From Pseudomonadota bacterium (GTDB lineage: Bacteria; Pseudomonadota; Gammaproteobacteria; Burkholderiales; JABEVD01), in the NCBI GenBank assembly GCA_021848825.1, contig JAJZTQ010000015.1, positions 1 through 64,000 on the forward strand: a DNA stretch of 64,000 nucleotides. Direction: 5' to 3'. The notes beneath the pieces were generated by a model. It was not told the DNA's origin, searched no databases, and worked only from the letters and a program-made list of their open reading frames with translations. Below, piece by piece: positions 45,570-54,541 of this stretch (its first letter is position 1; every line of letters starts with the position of its first letter). Position numbers and translations under genes: made by a program.

Positions 45570-45732
45570 CGATGCCTCCCCGGTGGCGATTCGAATCGGA
45601 AGCGCCTTCGCCGAGGATTTCCGAAGAAATCACCTCCGAAACCGCCTTCCTGTCGCCTCTCGCATGCTCTATCGCATCCATCACATGCCTGAACCAATCC
45701 TCGTCCCTGTCGTCTATGACCTGTTTCACCAT
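45559..45732 (-). CDS. 57-residue VIDDR-DW small protein (paralogue 2)
   Basis: Begins [25 protein letters not shown] site lies about seven bases before the ATG. It aligns gap-free with the 52-residue protein at 20768..20926 across about 36 residues (VIDDR, DW[YF], V, E, K, EVI). It overlaps tal by 11 bases, and the tal ribosome-binding site is inside its 3' end. No known domain, signal or membrane segment is seen. Both paralogues sit immediately 5' of an enzyme gene with overlapping frames, which suggests a role in expression or assembly of the downstream product. Confidence 0.72.
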   Translation of the reverse strand: MVKQVIDDRDEDWFRHVMDAIEHARGDRKAVSEVISSEILGEGASDSNRHRGGIDAH

Positions 45733-45870
45733 TTTCGTACCCTCCCTGGTTGAGGCCGGTCTGTAAACCGGTTCTTGATATTCGGTCCTGGAAGAAAAAC
45801 AGCACTGTCGAAAATTAGGACTGGGGGAACCCTTTGTTTGTTCCGTGAATTTTTGTTTAGCTTGAGCTGC

Positions 45871-46176
45871 TCATTGCGCCGCAGGCTTGAGGATCGCCTG
45901 AACGGCTGCTGCAAGGCGTGGACCCGCCTTGCCATGAGTCTGAAAGATGAAGGGAAGCCTGCTCTGATCCTTGAAATGGATGGTCACGTTGTCTGCGCCG
46001 AAGCGGCTCAGCTGAACTTCGATCCCTGCCATTTCCTCATAGGCAAAGCTTTTCGAAACCTCTGCAGGGCTGAAGAAGCCCTTGGGACCATAGAAATTGA
46101 GTCCCGTTGGCCTGACTTCGACCGCTGAAAAACCGATGAATTCTCCCTTGATGATGAACGGGATGCTATCGGCCAT
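45871..46176 (-). CDS. Hypothetical 101-residue protein
   Basis: Starts at the ATG at 46176; a TTG four codons upstream is the alternative. No signal peptide is seen. The sequence mixes beta-strand-like segments (PFIIKGEFIGFSAVEV, GIEVQLSRFGADNVTIHF) with a C-terminal helix, like a small PH- or PilZ-like domain, but no motif permits assignment. It is divergent from the C_GCAxxG_C_C gene. Composition and start context support a real gene; function is unknown. Confidence 0.6.
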   Translation of the reverse strand: MADSIPFIIKGEFIGFSAVEVRPTGLNFYGPKGFFSPAEVSKSFAYEEMAGIEVQLSRFGADNVTIHFKDQSRLPFIFQTHGKAGPRLAAAVQAILKPAAQ

Positions 46177-46315
46177 TTCGATATCCAAAAAATTCTATTG
46201 TACCCCGCCTCCCGAAAAGATGCATGAGCGCGTTTTTGCGATCGATCCCCCAATGCTGGAATATCGCTTTCCAGCAGTCTATTATTTGATCAGGATATGC
46301 TTATTTTTATCCTCA

Positions 46316-46825
46316 ATGAAAATCGAAAACAGGTTCGCAATGCAGGCCTATGAAAAGGCCGCTCAATATGAATTGGCTTACGGCTGCTGTCCGCAATGCG
46401 TGCTTGCAGCCATCCAGGAGACAGTGGGCATCGTGGATGACGCGACGATAAAGGCAAGCCACGGCCTGTCGGGAGGAGGCGGATTGAGCGCAAACGGCTT
46501 GTGCGGCGCCCTTGCAGGCGGGCTGATCGGTCTTGGCGCTAGATTCGGGCGAGACCGGAGCAAGTTCGAAAAAGGCCGCTTCATCAGCAACTTCAAGAAG
46601 AACAAGGCGCTGATAGAGCGATTCGAGGAGAAATTCGGCGGGGTCACGTGCGACGCGCTCCAGAAAGCCTTCACCGGCCGCACCTACAACATGTGGGATG
46701 CAGAAGAATACAAGGCATTTACCGAAGCGCGGGGAAAAAAATGCGCAGAGGCAGCGGGGACAGTCGCAAGATGGACTGTCGAAATGCTGACGCAAACCAG
46801 CCAGGAGTTTCCCGGAAAAGCCTGA
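46316..46825 (+). CDS. C_GCAxxG_C_C-family putative redox protein
   Basis: About 169 residues; an ATG eight codons downstream is also possible. Conserved cysteines follow the family layout: CCPQCVLAAIQ near the N-terminus, then LCGALAGG (variant of CGCAxxG), TCDAL and KKCAEAAG. These proteins are predicted redox or metal-binding proteins, often near sulfur or metal metabolism genes. There is no signal peptide or membrane helix. It is convergent with the Rrf2 regulator, 19 bases apart. Confidence 0.82.
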   Translation: MKIENRFAMQAYEKAAQYELAYGCCPQCVLAAIQETVGIVDDATIKASHGLSGGGGLSANGLCGALAGGLIGLGARFGRDRSKFEKGRFISNFKKNKALIERFEEKFGGVTCDALQKAFTGRTYNMWDAEEYKAFTEARGKKCAEAAGTVARWTVEMLTQTSQEFPGKA

Positions 46826-46844
46826 TCCCTTTCCCTCGCGGCTA

Positions 46845-47276
46845 TTACAAGGGTGATGTCCGCCTCCCGACCCGAATCCTCCGGCCGGACGCAATGTCGC
46901 CGAGGGTACGGTCATCCAGCACCTTGATGAAAGCCGCGCTCGCCTCGGACAGCACGGCATCCAGGTGACAGGCACCACCGACTCGCCCCCTTTGCACGGT
47001 CGAGCATGCCGAAGCATCGAAATCCCGCTGCGCATGACGCATGACTTCCCCTATCTTGATCTCATCTGCAGGCCGCGCCAACCATATGCCGCCGCCCCTG
47101 CCCTTTTCCGTGATGACAAATCCTTTCAGGCGCAAATTCCTGACCACCTTCATCAGGTGATTCCTTGAAATCCCGTAAAAATCGGCGAGCTCGGTCAGGG
47201 AAGCGGATTTTCCGTGCTTTCCTTTGAGGTAAAGCAGAACCCTCACCGAATAATCGGAATAAAGCGTGATTCTCAT
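46845..47276 (-). CDS. Rrf2-family transcriptional regulator
   Basis: 143 residues with the Rrf2 winged helix: MRITLYSDYSVRVLLYL at the start, then ISRNHLMKVVRNL and EKGRGGGIWLARP. It most resembles NsrR-type members, but the usual three-cysteine Fe-S set appears as only two (DASACSTVQ and GGACHLDAV). Cluster binding is therefore possible but altered. It is divergent from clcA-like and efflux genes, with two identical-architecture palindromes in the shared gap, one 37 bases from its own start, implying autoregulation. Confidence 0.9.
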   Translation of the reverse strand: MRITLYSDYSVRVLLYLKGKHGKSASLTELADFYGISRNHLMKVVRNLRLKGFVITEKGRGGGIWLARPADEIKIGEVMRHAQRDFDASACSTVQRGRVGGACHLDAVLSEASAAFIKVLDDRTLGDIASGRRIRVGRRTSPL

Positions 47277-47312
47277 GGTACCCCTCGGACGTCTGATGAC
47301 ATCGAGGAATCA

Positions 47313-47327
47313 TATCATTCTGTGATA
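47313..47327. promoter_or_regulatory. Candidate Rrf2 operator, site 1
   Basis: TATCA-TTCTG-TGATA, a perfect palindrome extended by A and T on the outside, 37 bases upstream of the Rrf2-family start codon. It matches the second palindrome at 47449..47463 in half-site and spacer length. Confidence 0.6.
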
Positions 47328-47448
47328 TAGTTCGACCAGTCAGGCTCCGCTGCGACGGCCATGAAAAAGGTAAAGACATGAAGATGCTTTCCGGATGTAT
47401 CTTCTATTGACAGCTCGCCGAGCATTGGCGTATCATCATTTCATTATA

Positions 47449-47463
47449 TATCACATGTTGATA
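47449..47463. promoter_or_regulatory. Candidate Rrf2 operator, site 2
   Basis: TATCA-CATGT-TGATA, the same half-sites and 5-base spacer as site 1, 57 bases upstream of the ClC gene start. The position fits control of the ClC/efflux transcription unit by the divergent Rrf2 regulator. Confidence 0.6.
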
Positions 47464-47519
47464 CATGAGGCCGGAAACGAGCCAAATCCTAACCATAACT
47501 GATCGAACGGCTGACTGGA

Positions 47520-49319
47520 ATGCATCAGAAACATCGCAACTCGATTCCTCTCCATGAGGGCTTCAGATTATTCTTTATTTCCCTCCTTTCCGTCCCCGTC
47601 GGCCTTCTCGGAGGAGTTGCAGCCTGGCTGCTGTTCAAGCTGATCGGCCTGTTCAGCAACCTGGTCTTCTACCAGAAATGGTCTTTCTCCCTGCCCATGG
47701 ATTTGTCCGATCAGAAGCTCGGGTTCTGGCTGCTCTTGATCCCTGCGGCAGGAGGGCTGATCGTGGGCCTGATGAGCAAATACGGCACCCCCAAGATTCG
47801 CGGGCATGGCATCCCCGAAGCGATGGAGGCGGTTCTGATCAACAAGAGCAGAATCCAGCCAAGAGTCGCCCTGCTCAAACCCCTGAGCGTTGCCGTGTCC
47901 ATCGGCACGGGCGGCCCTTTCGGCGCTGAAGGGCCCATCATCCAGACGGGCGGCGCGCTTGGATCGCTGTTCGGGCAATTGATAGCTGTTTCCGCTGCCG
48001 AAAGAAAGGTGCTGCTGGCTTCCGGCGCGGCAGCGGGCATGGCGGCCACTTTTTCGACGCCCATCTCCGCGGTCATTTTCGCAATCGAGCTGCTTCTTTT
48101 CGAATTCAGCCCCCGCTCATTCATTCCCCTCGCGATATCGAGCACGCTCGCCATGACGGTGCACGATTCCCTCGTCGGGAACGGCCCCCTTTTCCATGTC
48201 TCGCCGACGGATTTCGGCCTTCCCCACGCGCTGCCGTTTTTCGCCCTGCTGGGGCTATTGTGCGGACTGGCTGCATCGGGATTTTCCCGTCTCTTCTACT
48301 GGGTGGAAGAACAATTCGAAAGGCTGCCTCTCGATCCGCTATGGTGGCCTGCGATCGGCGGCCTGGGTCTCGGCATCATCGGGCTGGTCGACCCTCGCGT
48401 GCTGGGGGTGGGCTACCAGACCATCACATCGATCCTGAACGGCCAGGTGCTTCCGCTCTCCCTCCTTTCCATACTGGCATGGAAGTCGCTTGCGCTCCTG
48501 GTATCGCTTGGCTCCGGCACATCGGGCGGCCTGCTCGCCCCGATGTTCACCATGGGTGCGGCGCTTGGCGGGCTCTTCGCCATCTTGCTGAATCTCGCGT
48601 TCCCCGGCCTCGATCTTTCTCCCGCGGCCTTTGCGATGATAGGGATGGCTGCGCTTTTTGCTGCAGCCTCCCGTGCCACTTTCGCCTTCATCATCTTCGC
48701 GTTCGAACTGACCAGAAACTACGATTCCATCCTTCCCCTGATGCTTGCATGCGTGCTCGCAACAGCGGTCTCCATCCGCATTTCCCGTCACTCCATCATG
48801 ACGGAAAGGCTTGCCAGAAGAGGGCTCAAGATCGACCAGAACTACGAAGTCGACCCTTTCAGGCAGATCAAGGTCAGGGATGTCATGGTGTGCTCCCCCC
48901 GTTCCCTGAAAGAGGATGCGACTGTCGGAGAAATTGCCTCCCGCATCGCCGACCATGACCCGGCTCTTTCCCTGCAGCAGAGCTTCCCCTTGCTGGATTC
49001 CGATGGAAAGCTTTCAGGCATGCTTTCGAAAGCAGACCTATTGCGCGCCCTGGATGAAGGGGAGGCTGAAAAGAGCGTGATAGAAGCAGGAAGCCGCCAT
49101 CCTGTCGTGGCCCATGAGGACGAGTCGTTGCACGATGCCCTGGCGAGGATGCTCTCCCATGATGTCGCAAGCCTTCCCGTTGTCGAGAAAGACGATAGCA
49201 GAAGCATGCTGGGATTGCTCACGCGCGCTTCGATGCTCGAAGCGAGATTGGGCCGCCTTCACGAAGAACATGTAAGAGAAAAGAGCCTGCTCGGAAAACT
49301 CCTCGGCAGGACCACATAA
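47520..49319 (+). CDS. ClC-family chloride transporter with CBS domains
   Basis: 599 residues. The ClC membrane core (about 15-440) has RGHGIPEAMEAV, the gating-Glu motif GGPFGAEGPI and GSGTSGGLLAPMF. Keeping the gating Glu points to a proton-coupled exchanger or gated channel. Two CBS domains occupy about 450-580 and may sense adenosine nucleotides. Its product could set chloride/proton balance, in keeping with a proton-pumping ATPase nearby. Only 18 bases separate it from the MFS gene, so it probably heads the efflux operon. Confidence 0.93.
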   Translation: MHQKHRNSIPLHEGFRLFFISLLSVPVGLLGGVAAWLLFKLIGLFSNLVFYQKWSFSLPMDLSDQKLGFWLLLIPAAGGLIVGLMSKYGTPKIRGHGIPEAMEAVLINKSRIQPRVALLKPLSVAVSIGTGGPFGAEGPIIQTGGALGSLFGQLIAVSAAERKVLLASGAAAGMAATFSTPISAVIFAIELLLFEFSPRSFIPLAISSTLAMTVHDSLVGNGPLFHVSPTDFGLPHALPFFALLGLLCGLAASGFSRLFYWVEEQFERLPLDPLWWPAIGGLGLGIIGLVDPRVLGVGYQTITSILNGQVLPLSLLSILAWKSLALLVSLGSGTSGGLLAPMFTMGAALGGLFAILLNLAFPGLDLSPAAFAMIGMAALFAAASRATFAFIIFAFELTRNYDSILPLMLACVLATAVSIRISRHSIMTERLARRGLKIDQNYEVDPFRQIKVRDVMVCSPRSLKEDATVGEIASRIADHDPALSLQQSFPLLDSDGKLSGMLSKADLLRALDEGEAEKSVIEAGSRHPVVAHEDESLHDALARMLSHDVASLPVVEKDDSRSMLGLLTRASMLEARLGRLHEEHVREKSLLGKLLGRTT

Positions 49320-49337
49320 ACCCCTGAAAAAAAGCCT

Positions 49338-50900
49338 ATGATCGATTTGGCAAGGTATTCGCGCATCCTGCCGCCCTCGCAGTTCATTCTCCTCAATTTC
49401 ACCCTGGGGCTTGGACATTTCATCGTGCTTCTGAATGCAGGCGCATATCTTCCCATGCTTCCCTACATCTCGGGAAGTGCGGGAGAAGCCATAGGCTACG
49501 TCGAATGGGGGCAGATAGATTATTTCACTGCGATGGGCGCAGCCATGCTGATCGCGCGCCCCATGATGCAGCGTTTCGGCCCCAAGAACACCTCCATTTT
49601 CGCCTACCTGCTTTTTGCCGCATCGAGTTTCGCGGCCATCCTGACCATTCCCTTCTTTGCCGTCTATACGTCGATAAGGGTCATGCAGGGGTTCGCGGCG
49701 GGAATCAGCATCATCCCATCCTTTTTCCTTCTCCTCGAATACTACAGGGAAGATCGGCAGAAAATGGCCATTTCCTTGTGGAGCCTCGCGCTCTTCGTGC
49801 CCTACACCATAGGGCCCGCCCTGGGAGGCTGGTTCGCCTATGTCTTGGGAGACTGGCGCCTTCTTTTCGGGTCTTCCTCCATTCTTTCCCTGGCCATTGC
49901 CGCTGTCATCTGGGCGCTTCTGGCCGACTGGGAAGACAAGCCCGAAAGGAGCCCGCGCCCTTTCAATTCGTCCCTTTTTCTTTTCCTTCTTTTCTTTTCC
50001 TCGGCGATCGCGCTTCTGGGATTTTTCGATGTCGGCATCCTGACTGACATCACCAGCAACGAGTTCACGCTATGGCAGATCTTCATGGCTTTCATCTTCT
50101 GTTCCTGGCTGTTCTGGCTCAAGAACGGCGAATCTAAGAATCCCCTGATCAGTTTTTCCCTGTTCAAGCACCCCAATTACGGATTCAGCATGCTGCTCCT
50201 CTGCCTCTCCTTCCTGGGCTTCCAGGGATCGATCGTGCAATACCTGCTTCGCATCCAGCTCATAGAAGGCTATACCGCCTGGCACGCAGGCCTGATATTC
50301 CTTCCCCTTTTCGTTTTCTCGAAACCCCTCAACATGCTCGCGCAGAAACTGATACACGGCGGGCTCGATCCCCGCATTCCTGCAAGCCTCGCGCTGACGT
50401 GTTTTTCAGCGAGCTACTGGTGGATTTCGAGTTACATCCGCCCCGCCACATGGGAAACCCTGCTATGGCCCCAGTTGCTGATGGGAGCCGCAATGGGCCT
50501 TTTCTTCGTTTCGATGACGGCGCTCGCCCTCAGTCATGTTCCCAAGCGGGAACAGGTCCATGCAGTGGATGTGCTCAACGCTTTCCGAACCCTTTCTGCC
50601 GCGCTCGGCATCACGATTTCGGACATTGCCTGGGACCGCATCAATGCTCACGAATTGGACCGCCTTTCCTCGCCGGATGCGACGAATTCCCTGAGATACG
50701 CTTCCTCGTTCGACCATGAGGCCTTTCATCTGGCCCATGAAAAATTCGTTCAGGCGGCCTCTTTTCTGACGCTCAACGATTTCTTCTATCTGCTATCCCT
50801 GATCTTCATCGCGTTGGCCGCCATGGTATGGCTGCTGAGGCCGGACGCAAGAAAGGATCCGGACATGATCATTATGGAAAATCTGGGAGAAGAACCTTGA
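49338..50900 (+). CDS. MFS efflux transporter (EmrB/DHA2-like)
   Basis: 520 residues with about 14 hydrophobic segments, the length and topology of DHA2-type drug:proton antiporters. The central motif (LVPYTIGPALGGWFAY type, here LFVPYTIGPALGGWF) resembles motif C of drug exporters. It is the inner-membrane pump of a tripartite system: the next two genes encode an outer-membrane channel and an HlyD-type adaptor with overlapping starts. The substrate is unknown. Confidence 0.9.
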   Translation: MIDLARYSRILPPSQFILLNFTLGLGHFIVLLNAGAYLPMLPYISGSAGEAIGYVEWGQIDYFTAMGAAMLIARPMMQRFGPKNTSIFAYLLFAASSFAAILTIPFFAVYTSIRVMQGFAAGISIIPSFFLLLEYYREDRQKMAISLWSLALFVPYTIGPALGGWFAYVLGDWRLLFGSSSILSLAIAAVIWALLADWEDKPERSPRPFNSSLFLFLLFFSSAIALLGFFDVGILTDITSNEFTLWQIFMAFIFCSWLFWLKNGESKNPLISFSLFKHPNYGFSMLLLCLSFLGFQGSIVQYLLRIQLIEGYTAWHAGLIFLPLFVFSKPLNMLAQKLIHGGLDPRIPASLALTCFSASYWWISSYIRPATWETLLWPQLLMGAAMGLFFVSMTALALSHVPKREQVHAVDVLNAFRTLSAALGITISDIAWDRINAHELDRLSSPDATNSLRYASSFDHEAFHLAHEKFVQAASFLTLNDFFYLLSLIFIALAAMVWLLRPDARKDPDMIIMENLGEEP

Positions 50901-52294
50901 AATACGCGATTTTCCTCATCGGCTTGCTTCTTTCGGGATGCGCGCCATCCATCCGCCAGGGCGCCCGGACGCTGAACGATGTTCCCGCTATCGGGACAAG
51001 TTCCAACCCCGCCACGAAGCCGGCTGCAGGAATACCTGAAATGTGGTGGAAGGAATTCAATGATGCCGGTCTCGACAGGCTTGTCGAATCCGCTTTGAGC
51101 AACAATCCAGGGCTGGAAGAAGCGAAGGATCGCCTCGAAGCAGCCCAGGCGGCAGTCGACGAGACAGGGGGAAGCCTTTATCCCCATGTAGACAGCGTGG
51201 GGAGCTTCAGAAGGCAGAGGCTGTCCCGAAACGGCAACAACACGATCTACAATGGCAAGACGGCCACCATCGCCAATGTCTTCCCACTTTTCGTCAATTA
51301 CGATCTCGACCTCTGGAACAGGAACGGAGAGATCGTTTCCGCGGCCTTTGCATCGGAAAAGGCGAGCGAGGCGGGATACAGGCAGAGCGCGCTGATGCTG
51401 AGCTCTTCTGTCATCAAGACCTATTTCGCGCTGAATACGGCGAGAAATCTTGCCGAAATTCAGGCGGACATCGTCAGGCTGACTGATGAAAAGAATGCGC
51501 TTCTGAATGCGGCATACCAGTCCGGGATCAAACCGCGCGGCTTTTCCGTTGCCAGCCGGGCGGATCTTTTCGCCTCGAAGGCAGCCCTTGCAACCCTCCA
51601 TCAGCGGCAGGAAACGCTCGACTTCGCCCTGCTCGAACTCGTCGGCAGGACGCCGGAAAAAGAGATACAGACCGCTTCGGCAAGCATTCCCGAGCGATTC
51701 GGCATCCCCGAGCGAATCGATCTCGATCTCGTATCGAAAAGACCGGATATCCAGGCGGCCATCTGGAATGTGAGAAAGGCGTCCCACCTCGAGAAAGCGG
51801 CGAAGGACTCGTTCTATCCCAACATCAATCTGTTCGCCCTGGCGGGATTCAACAGCATCGGCATTTCCGATCTGCTGGGCCCTGGCGGCGCGACCTATGC
51901 CTACGGTCCGGCCATCGATCTCCCCATTTTCGAAGGCGGTGCGCTGGAGGGCAGGCTGCATGAGAAGGAGGCGTCATACGACCAGGCAGTGCATGCCTAC
52001 AACAGGATTCTGCTCGCTGCCGTCCGCCAGATTGCCGATGCGCTCTCGGCGATGCGGTACTCGAGGGAAAAGCTCGAAGAGCGGAGCGCTTCCCTTGAAT
52101 CCAGACGGACTGCTGCGGAAATTGCGGAATCCGGCTTCAGATCAGGCATTTCCGGCAGGCTTCCCAGCCTCGAAGCCGAGATCAGCCTGGATCGGGAAAA
52201 AATGAAAAAAATGGAGGAAAACTTGAACTGGATTTACAGCATTACCGATGCCGCGACGGCGCTGGGCGGCGGATTCGGGAGGTGGCCGTCATGA
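50897..52294 (+). CDS. Outer-membrane efflux lipoprotein (NodT/OprM-like)
   Basis: 465 residues from a TTG that overlaps the MFS stop (TTGA), preceded by GGGAGAAG. The lipobox is LLLSGC (Cys at about 15). Two outer-membrane-efflux-protein repeats follow (MWWKEFNDAGLDRLVESALSNN and the KRPDIQAAIWNVRKA-type repeat start), typical of the TolC/NodT family that trimerises into a channel. It is the exit duct of the MFS/HlyD system. The coupled order MFS, OMF, adaptor is less common than adaptor first. Confidence 0.92.
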   Translation: MKYAIFLIGLLLSGCAPSIRQGARTLNDVPAIGTSSNPATKPAAGIPEMWWKEFNDAGLDRLVESALSNNPGLEEAKDRLEAAQAAVDETGGSLYPHVDSVGSFRRQRLSRNGNNTIYNGKTATIANVFPLFVNYDLDLWNRNGEIVSAAFASEKASEAGYRQSALMLSSSVIKTYFALNTARNLAEIQADIVRLTDEKNALLNAAYQSGIKPRGFSVASRADLFASKAALATLHQRQETLDFALLELVGRTPEKEIQTASASIPERFGIPERIDLDLVSKRPDIQAAIWNVRKASHLEKAAKDSFYPNINLFALAGFNSIGISDLLGPGGATYAYGPAIDLPIFEGGALEGRLHEKEASYDQAVHAYNRILLAAVRQIADALSAMRYSREKLEERSASLESRRTAAEIAESGFRSGISGRLPSLEAEISLDREKMKKMEENLNWIYSITDAATALGGGFGRWPS

Positions 52295-53436
52295 AATCGA
52301 ATCCTATCGTCCGCTCGAAAATCAGGCATCACAGATTGAGAGGCGTGTTCATCCTGGCCATCCTCATCCTTGCTGGATTGTCTTCCTACTGGTATCTGTT
52401 CTCCAGACAGGTGGTGGAAAGCGACGATGCCTATGTATCTGGAAACGTCATCCCGATACAGGCGCTCGTTCCCGGGATCGTCTCGAGCGTGAATGTGGAC
52501 GACAGCATGCAGGTCGGCAAAGGGCAGCTGCTTGTCAGCGAGGAAAACAACCTGACCTGCATGAAAATGAAAAGAGAGGCAGCCAGCCTTGCCGAGGCCG
52601 TGCGCAACACGAAGAGCCTTTTCGCCGAAACCGAAAGCGAAGCGGCCGAAGTGTCATCCCTGAAAGCGCAGAAAGCGAAGCTCCAGGAAGATCTTTCTAG
52701 GTACAAGGCGGCGGAACCGAGCGGAGCGGTCTCTTCCCAGCAGGTTTCCGATGCGAAGCAGGATCTCCTGATCCTCGAGCAGAAAATAGGGAAGGCACAG
52801 GCGCTGCTTAGAAAGGCGGGTGCGCTCGTCTCGAGAACGACTGTTTCCGACAACCCCCGCGTACTGGAGGCGCGCGCCGAATATATCGAAGCCTATATCG
52901 ATTGCCACAGATCCAGTCTCCATTCTCCGGTGGACGGCTATGTCGCCGACAGACAGGTTCAGACAGGAGAAACCGTGAAGAGAGGGCAGAGGCTGCTTGC
53001 CGTCGTGCCGCTCGACGATTTGTGGATCACGGCCAACCTGAAGGAAACGAGACTGTCCAGGGTCAGGACCGGCGAAACGGTCAGAATCGTTGCCCAAGCC
53101 TACGACGATTTCGCCTTCCATGGAAAGGTCATCAGCGTCGACCCATCAGGAGGCAGCACCTTCAGCCTTTTTCCGCCGAACAATGCGACCGGCAACTATA
53201 TCCATATCGTCGAGCGCGTCCCGGTCAGAATCAGTCTTTCTAAATCCGAACTGGCCAGCCATCCGCTGAGACCCGGCATGTCGGTCAGGGTAAGCATAGA
53301 AACTGGCAACTACAGGTCGCTCAATGTCCTTGGCTCCGAGGTCGACGTGAAGGGAAAGAGCTACTCGACCGACATTTATGCAGAGGAAGTCAAAAAAGCG
53401 CAGGATGAAGCCAGGCAGATCATCGCGAGAAACTGA
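52291..53436 (+). CDS. HlyD/EmrA-family membrane-fusion protein
   Basis: 381 residues from the ATG at 52291 overlapping the OMF stop (ATGA), with GGGAGG upstream. One N-terminal helix (about 14-34) anchors it. VVESDDAYVSGNVIPIQALVPG is the EmrA-type start of the lipoyl half-domain, followed by a coiled-coil hairpin (about 85-190) and a beta-barrel region (DDLWITANLKETRLSRVRTGE). It links the MFS pump to the outer-membrane channel. Confidence 0.93.
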   Translation: MKSNPIVRSKIRHHRLRGVFILAILILAGLSSYWYLFSRQVVESDDAYVSGNVIPIQALVPGIVSSVNVDDSMQVGKGQLLVSEENNLTCMKMKREAASLAEAVRNTKSLFAETESEAAEVSSLKAQKAKLQEDLSRYKAAEPSGAVSSQQVSDAKQDLLILEQKIGKAQALLRKAGALVSRTTVSDNPRVLEARAEYIEAYIDCHRSSLHSPVDGYVADRQVQTGETVKRGQRLLAVVPLDDLWITANLKETRLSRVRTGETVRIVAQAYDDFAFHGKVISVDPSGGSTFSLFPPNNATGNYIHIVERVPVRISLSKSELASHPLRPGMSVRVSIETGNYRSLNVLGSEVDVKGKSYSTDIYAEEVKKAQDEARQIIARN

Positions 53437-53491
53437 ATGAAAGGCTTTTTTCCGGCAGGCAGGACAGCGTCAGACCGGGAACGAAGACCGA

Positions 53492-54478
53492 TCAGGCCAT
53501 GGACAGAACGGCGGCCCCTCTTATTCTGCCTTCCCTGAGCCGCTTCAGGGCCGAGTTTGCTTCCTCGAGGGGAAAAACCTCGACCTCGGTCCTTACGCCC
53601 GAGAGACGCGCGATCTCGAAGAATCCCTCCCCGTCCTTACGGGTCAGATTCGCGATCGAACCTATTTTCCTCTCCCCCCACAGGATGGAATAGGGGAAGG
53701 AAGGGATGTCGCTCATGTGGATCCCGGCGCAGACAACCGTGCCGCCCTTCACGGTTCTTTTCAGCGCTTCCGGAACCAGGTCGCCGACAGGAGCGAAGAT
53801 GATCGCGCAATCCAGCCTCTGCGGCGGCGCATCCCCAGAATTTCCGGCCCAGTCGGCGCCGAGCTCCAGAGCGAAACGCTGGGCATCGGTGTCCCCGGTT
53901 CTCGTAAAGGCATAGACCTTCCTTTTCTGCCATTTGGCGATCTGGGCCACGATATGGGCTGCAGCGCCGAATCCGTAAAGCCCTATCCTTTCGGCTTCTC
54001 CGGCCGAGACGAGCGCTCGATACCCTATGAGTCCTGCGCAAAGAAGCGGCGCCGCCTCGAAATCTCCATAGCCATCCGGTATCGGAAAGCAGTATCTCTC
54101 GTCCGCAACGGCATATTCGGCATACCCCCCGTTCAGCGTATAACCCGTGAAGAGCGCTTCATCGCAGAGGTTTTCCCTTCCGGACAGGCAGTACCTGCAA
54201 TGGCCGCAGGTTTTTCCGAGCCACGGCACCCCTACTCTCTGCCCGATCGAAAAACACCCGGCATCCGTCCCCATTGCTTCGACGACGCCGACTATCTCGT
54301 GTCCGGGAATGAGGGGGAGGAGAGGATTTTCAAGTTCACCATCGATGACGTGAAGATCCGTCCTGCAGACGCCGCAGGCATGCACCTTCAGCAGTATTTC
54401 ACCCGCTTTCGGCACAGGAATGGGCATTTCTTCAAGCCTCAGGGGCGAACCCGGCGACGCCAGCAGCATGGCTTTCAT
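53492..54478 (-). CDS. Zinc-dependent alcohol dehydrogenase
   Basis: 328 residues from the ATG at 54478 with GAAGGACGAAG upstream. Catalytic zinc ligands are in CGVCRTDLH and PGHEIVG, structural zinc ligands in CGHCRYCLSGRENLC, and the NAD(P) fold motif is GLYGFGAAAH (an altered GxGxxG). The sequence resembles the AdhA/AdhP-like medium-chain family active on alcohols and aldehydes. It is a single gene, convergent with the efflux operon. Confidence 0.93.
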   Translation of the reverse strand: MKAMLLASPGSPLRLEEMPIPVPKAGEILLKVHACGVCRTDLHVIDGELENPLLPLIPGHEIVGVVEAMGTDAGCFSIGQRVGVPWLGKTCGHCRYCLSGRENLCDEALFTGYTLNGGYAEYAVADERYCFPIPDGYGDFEAAPLLCAGLIGYRALVSAGEAERIGLYGFGAAAHIVAQIAKWQKRKVYAFTRTGDTDAQRFALELGADWAGNSGDAPPQRLDCAIIFAPVGDLVPEALKRTVKGGTVVCAGIHMSDIPSFPYSILWGERKIGSIANLTRKDGEGFFEIARLSGVRTEVEVFPLEEANSALKRLREGRIRGAAVLSMA

Positions 54479-54541
54479 CTTCGTCCTTCGATGTATGCCA
54501 TCCCATTCTAGACCGGATTGGCGCAACGGGCCTCGAGGCAA

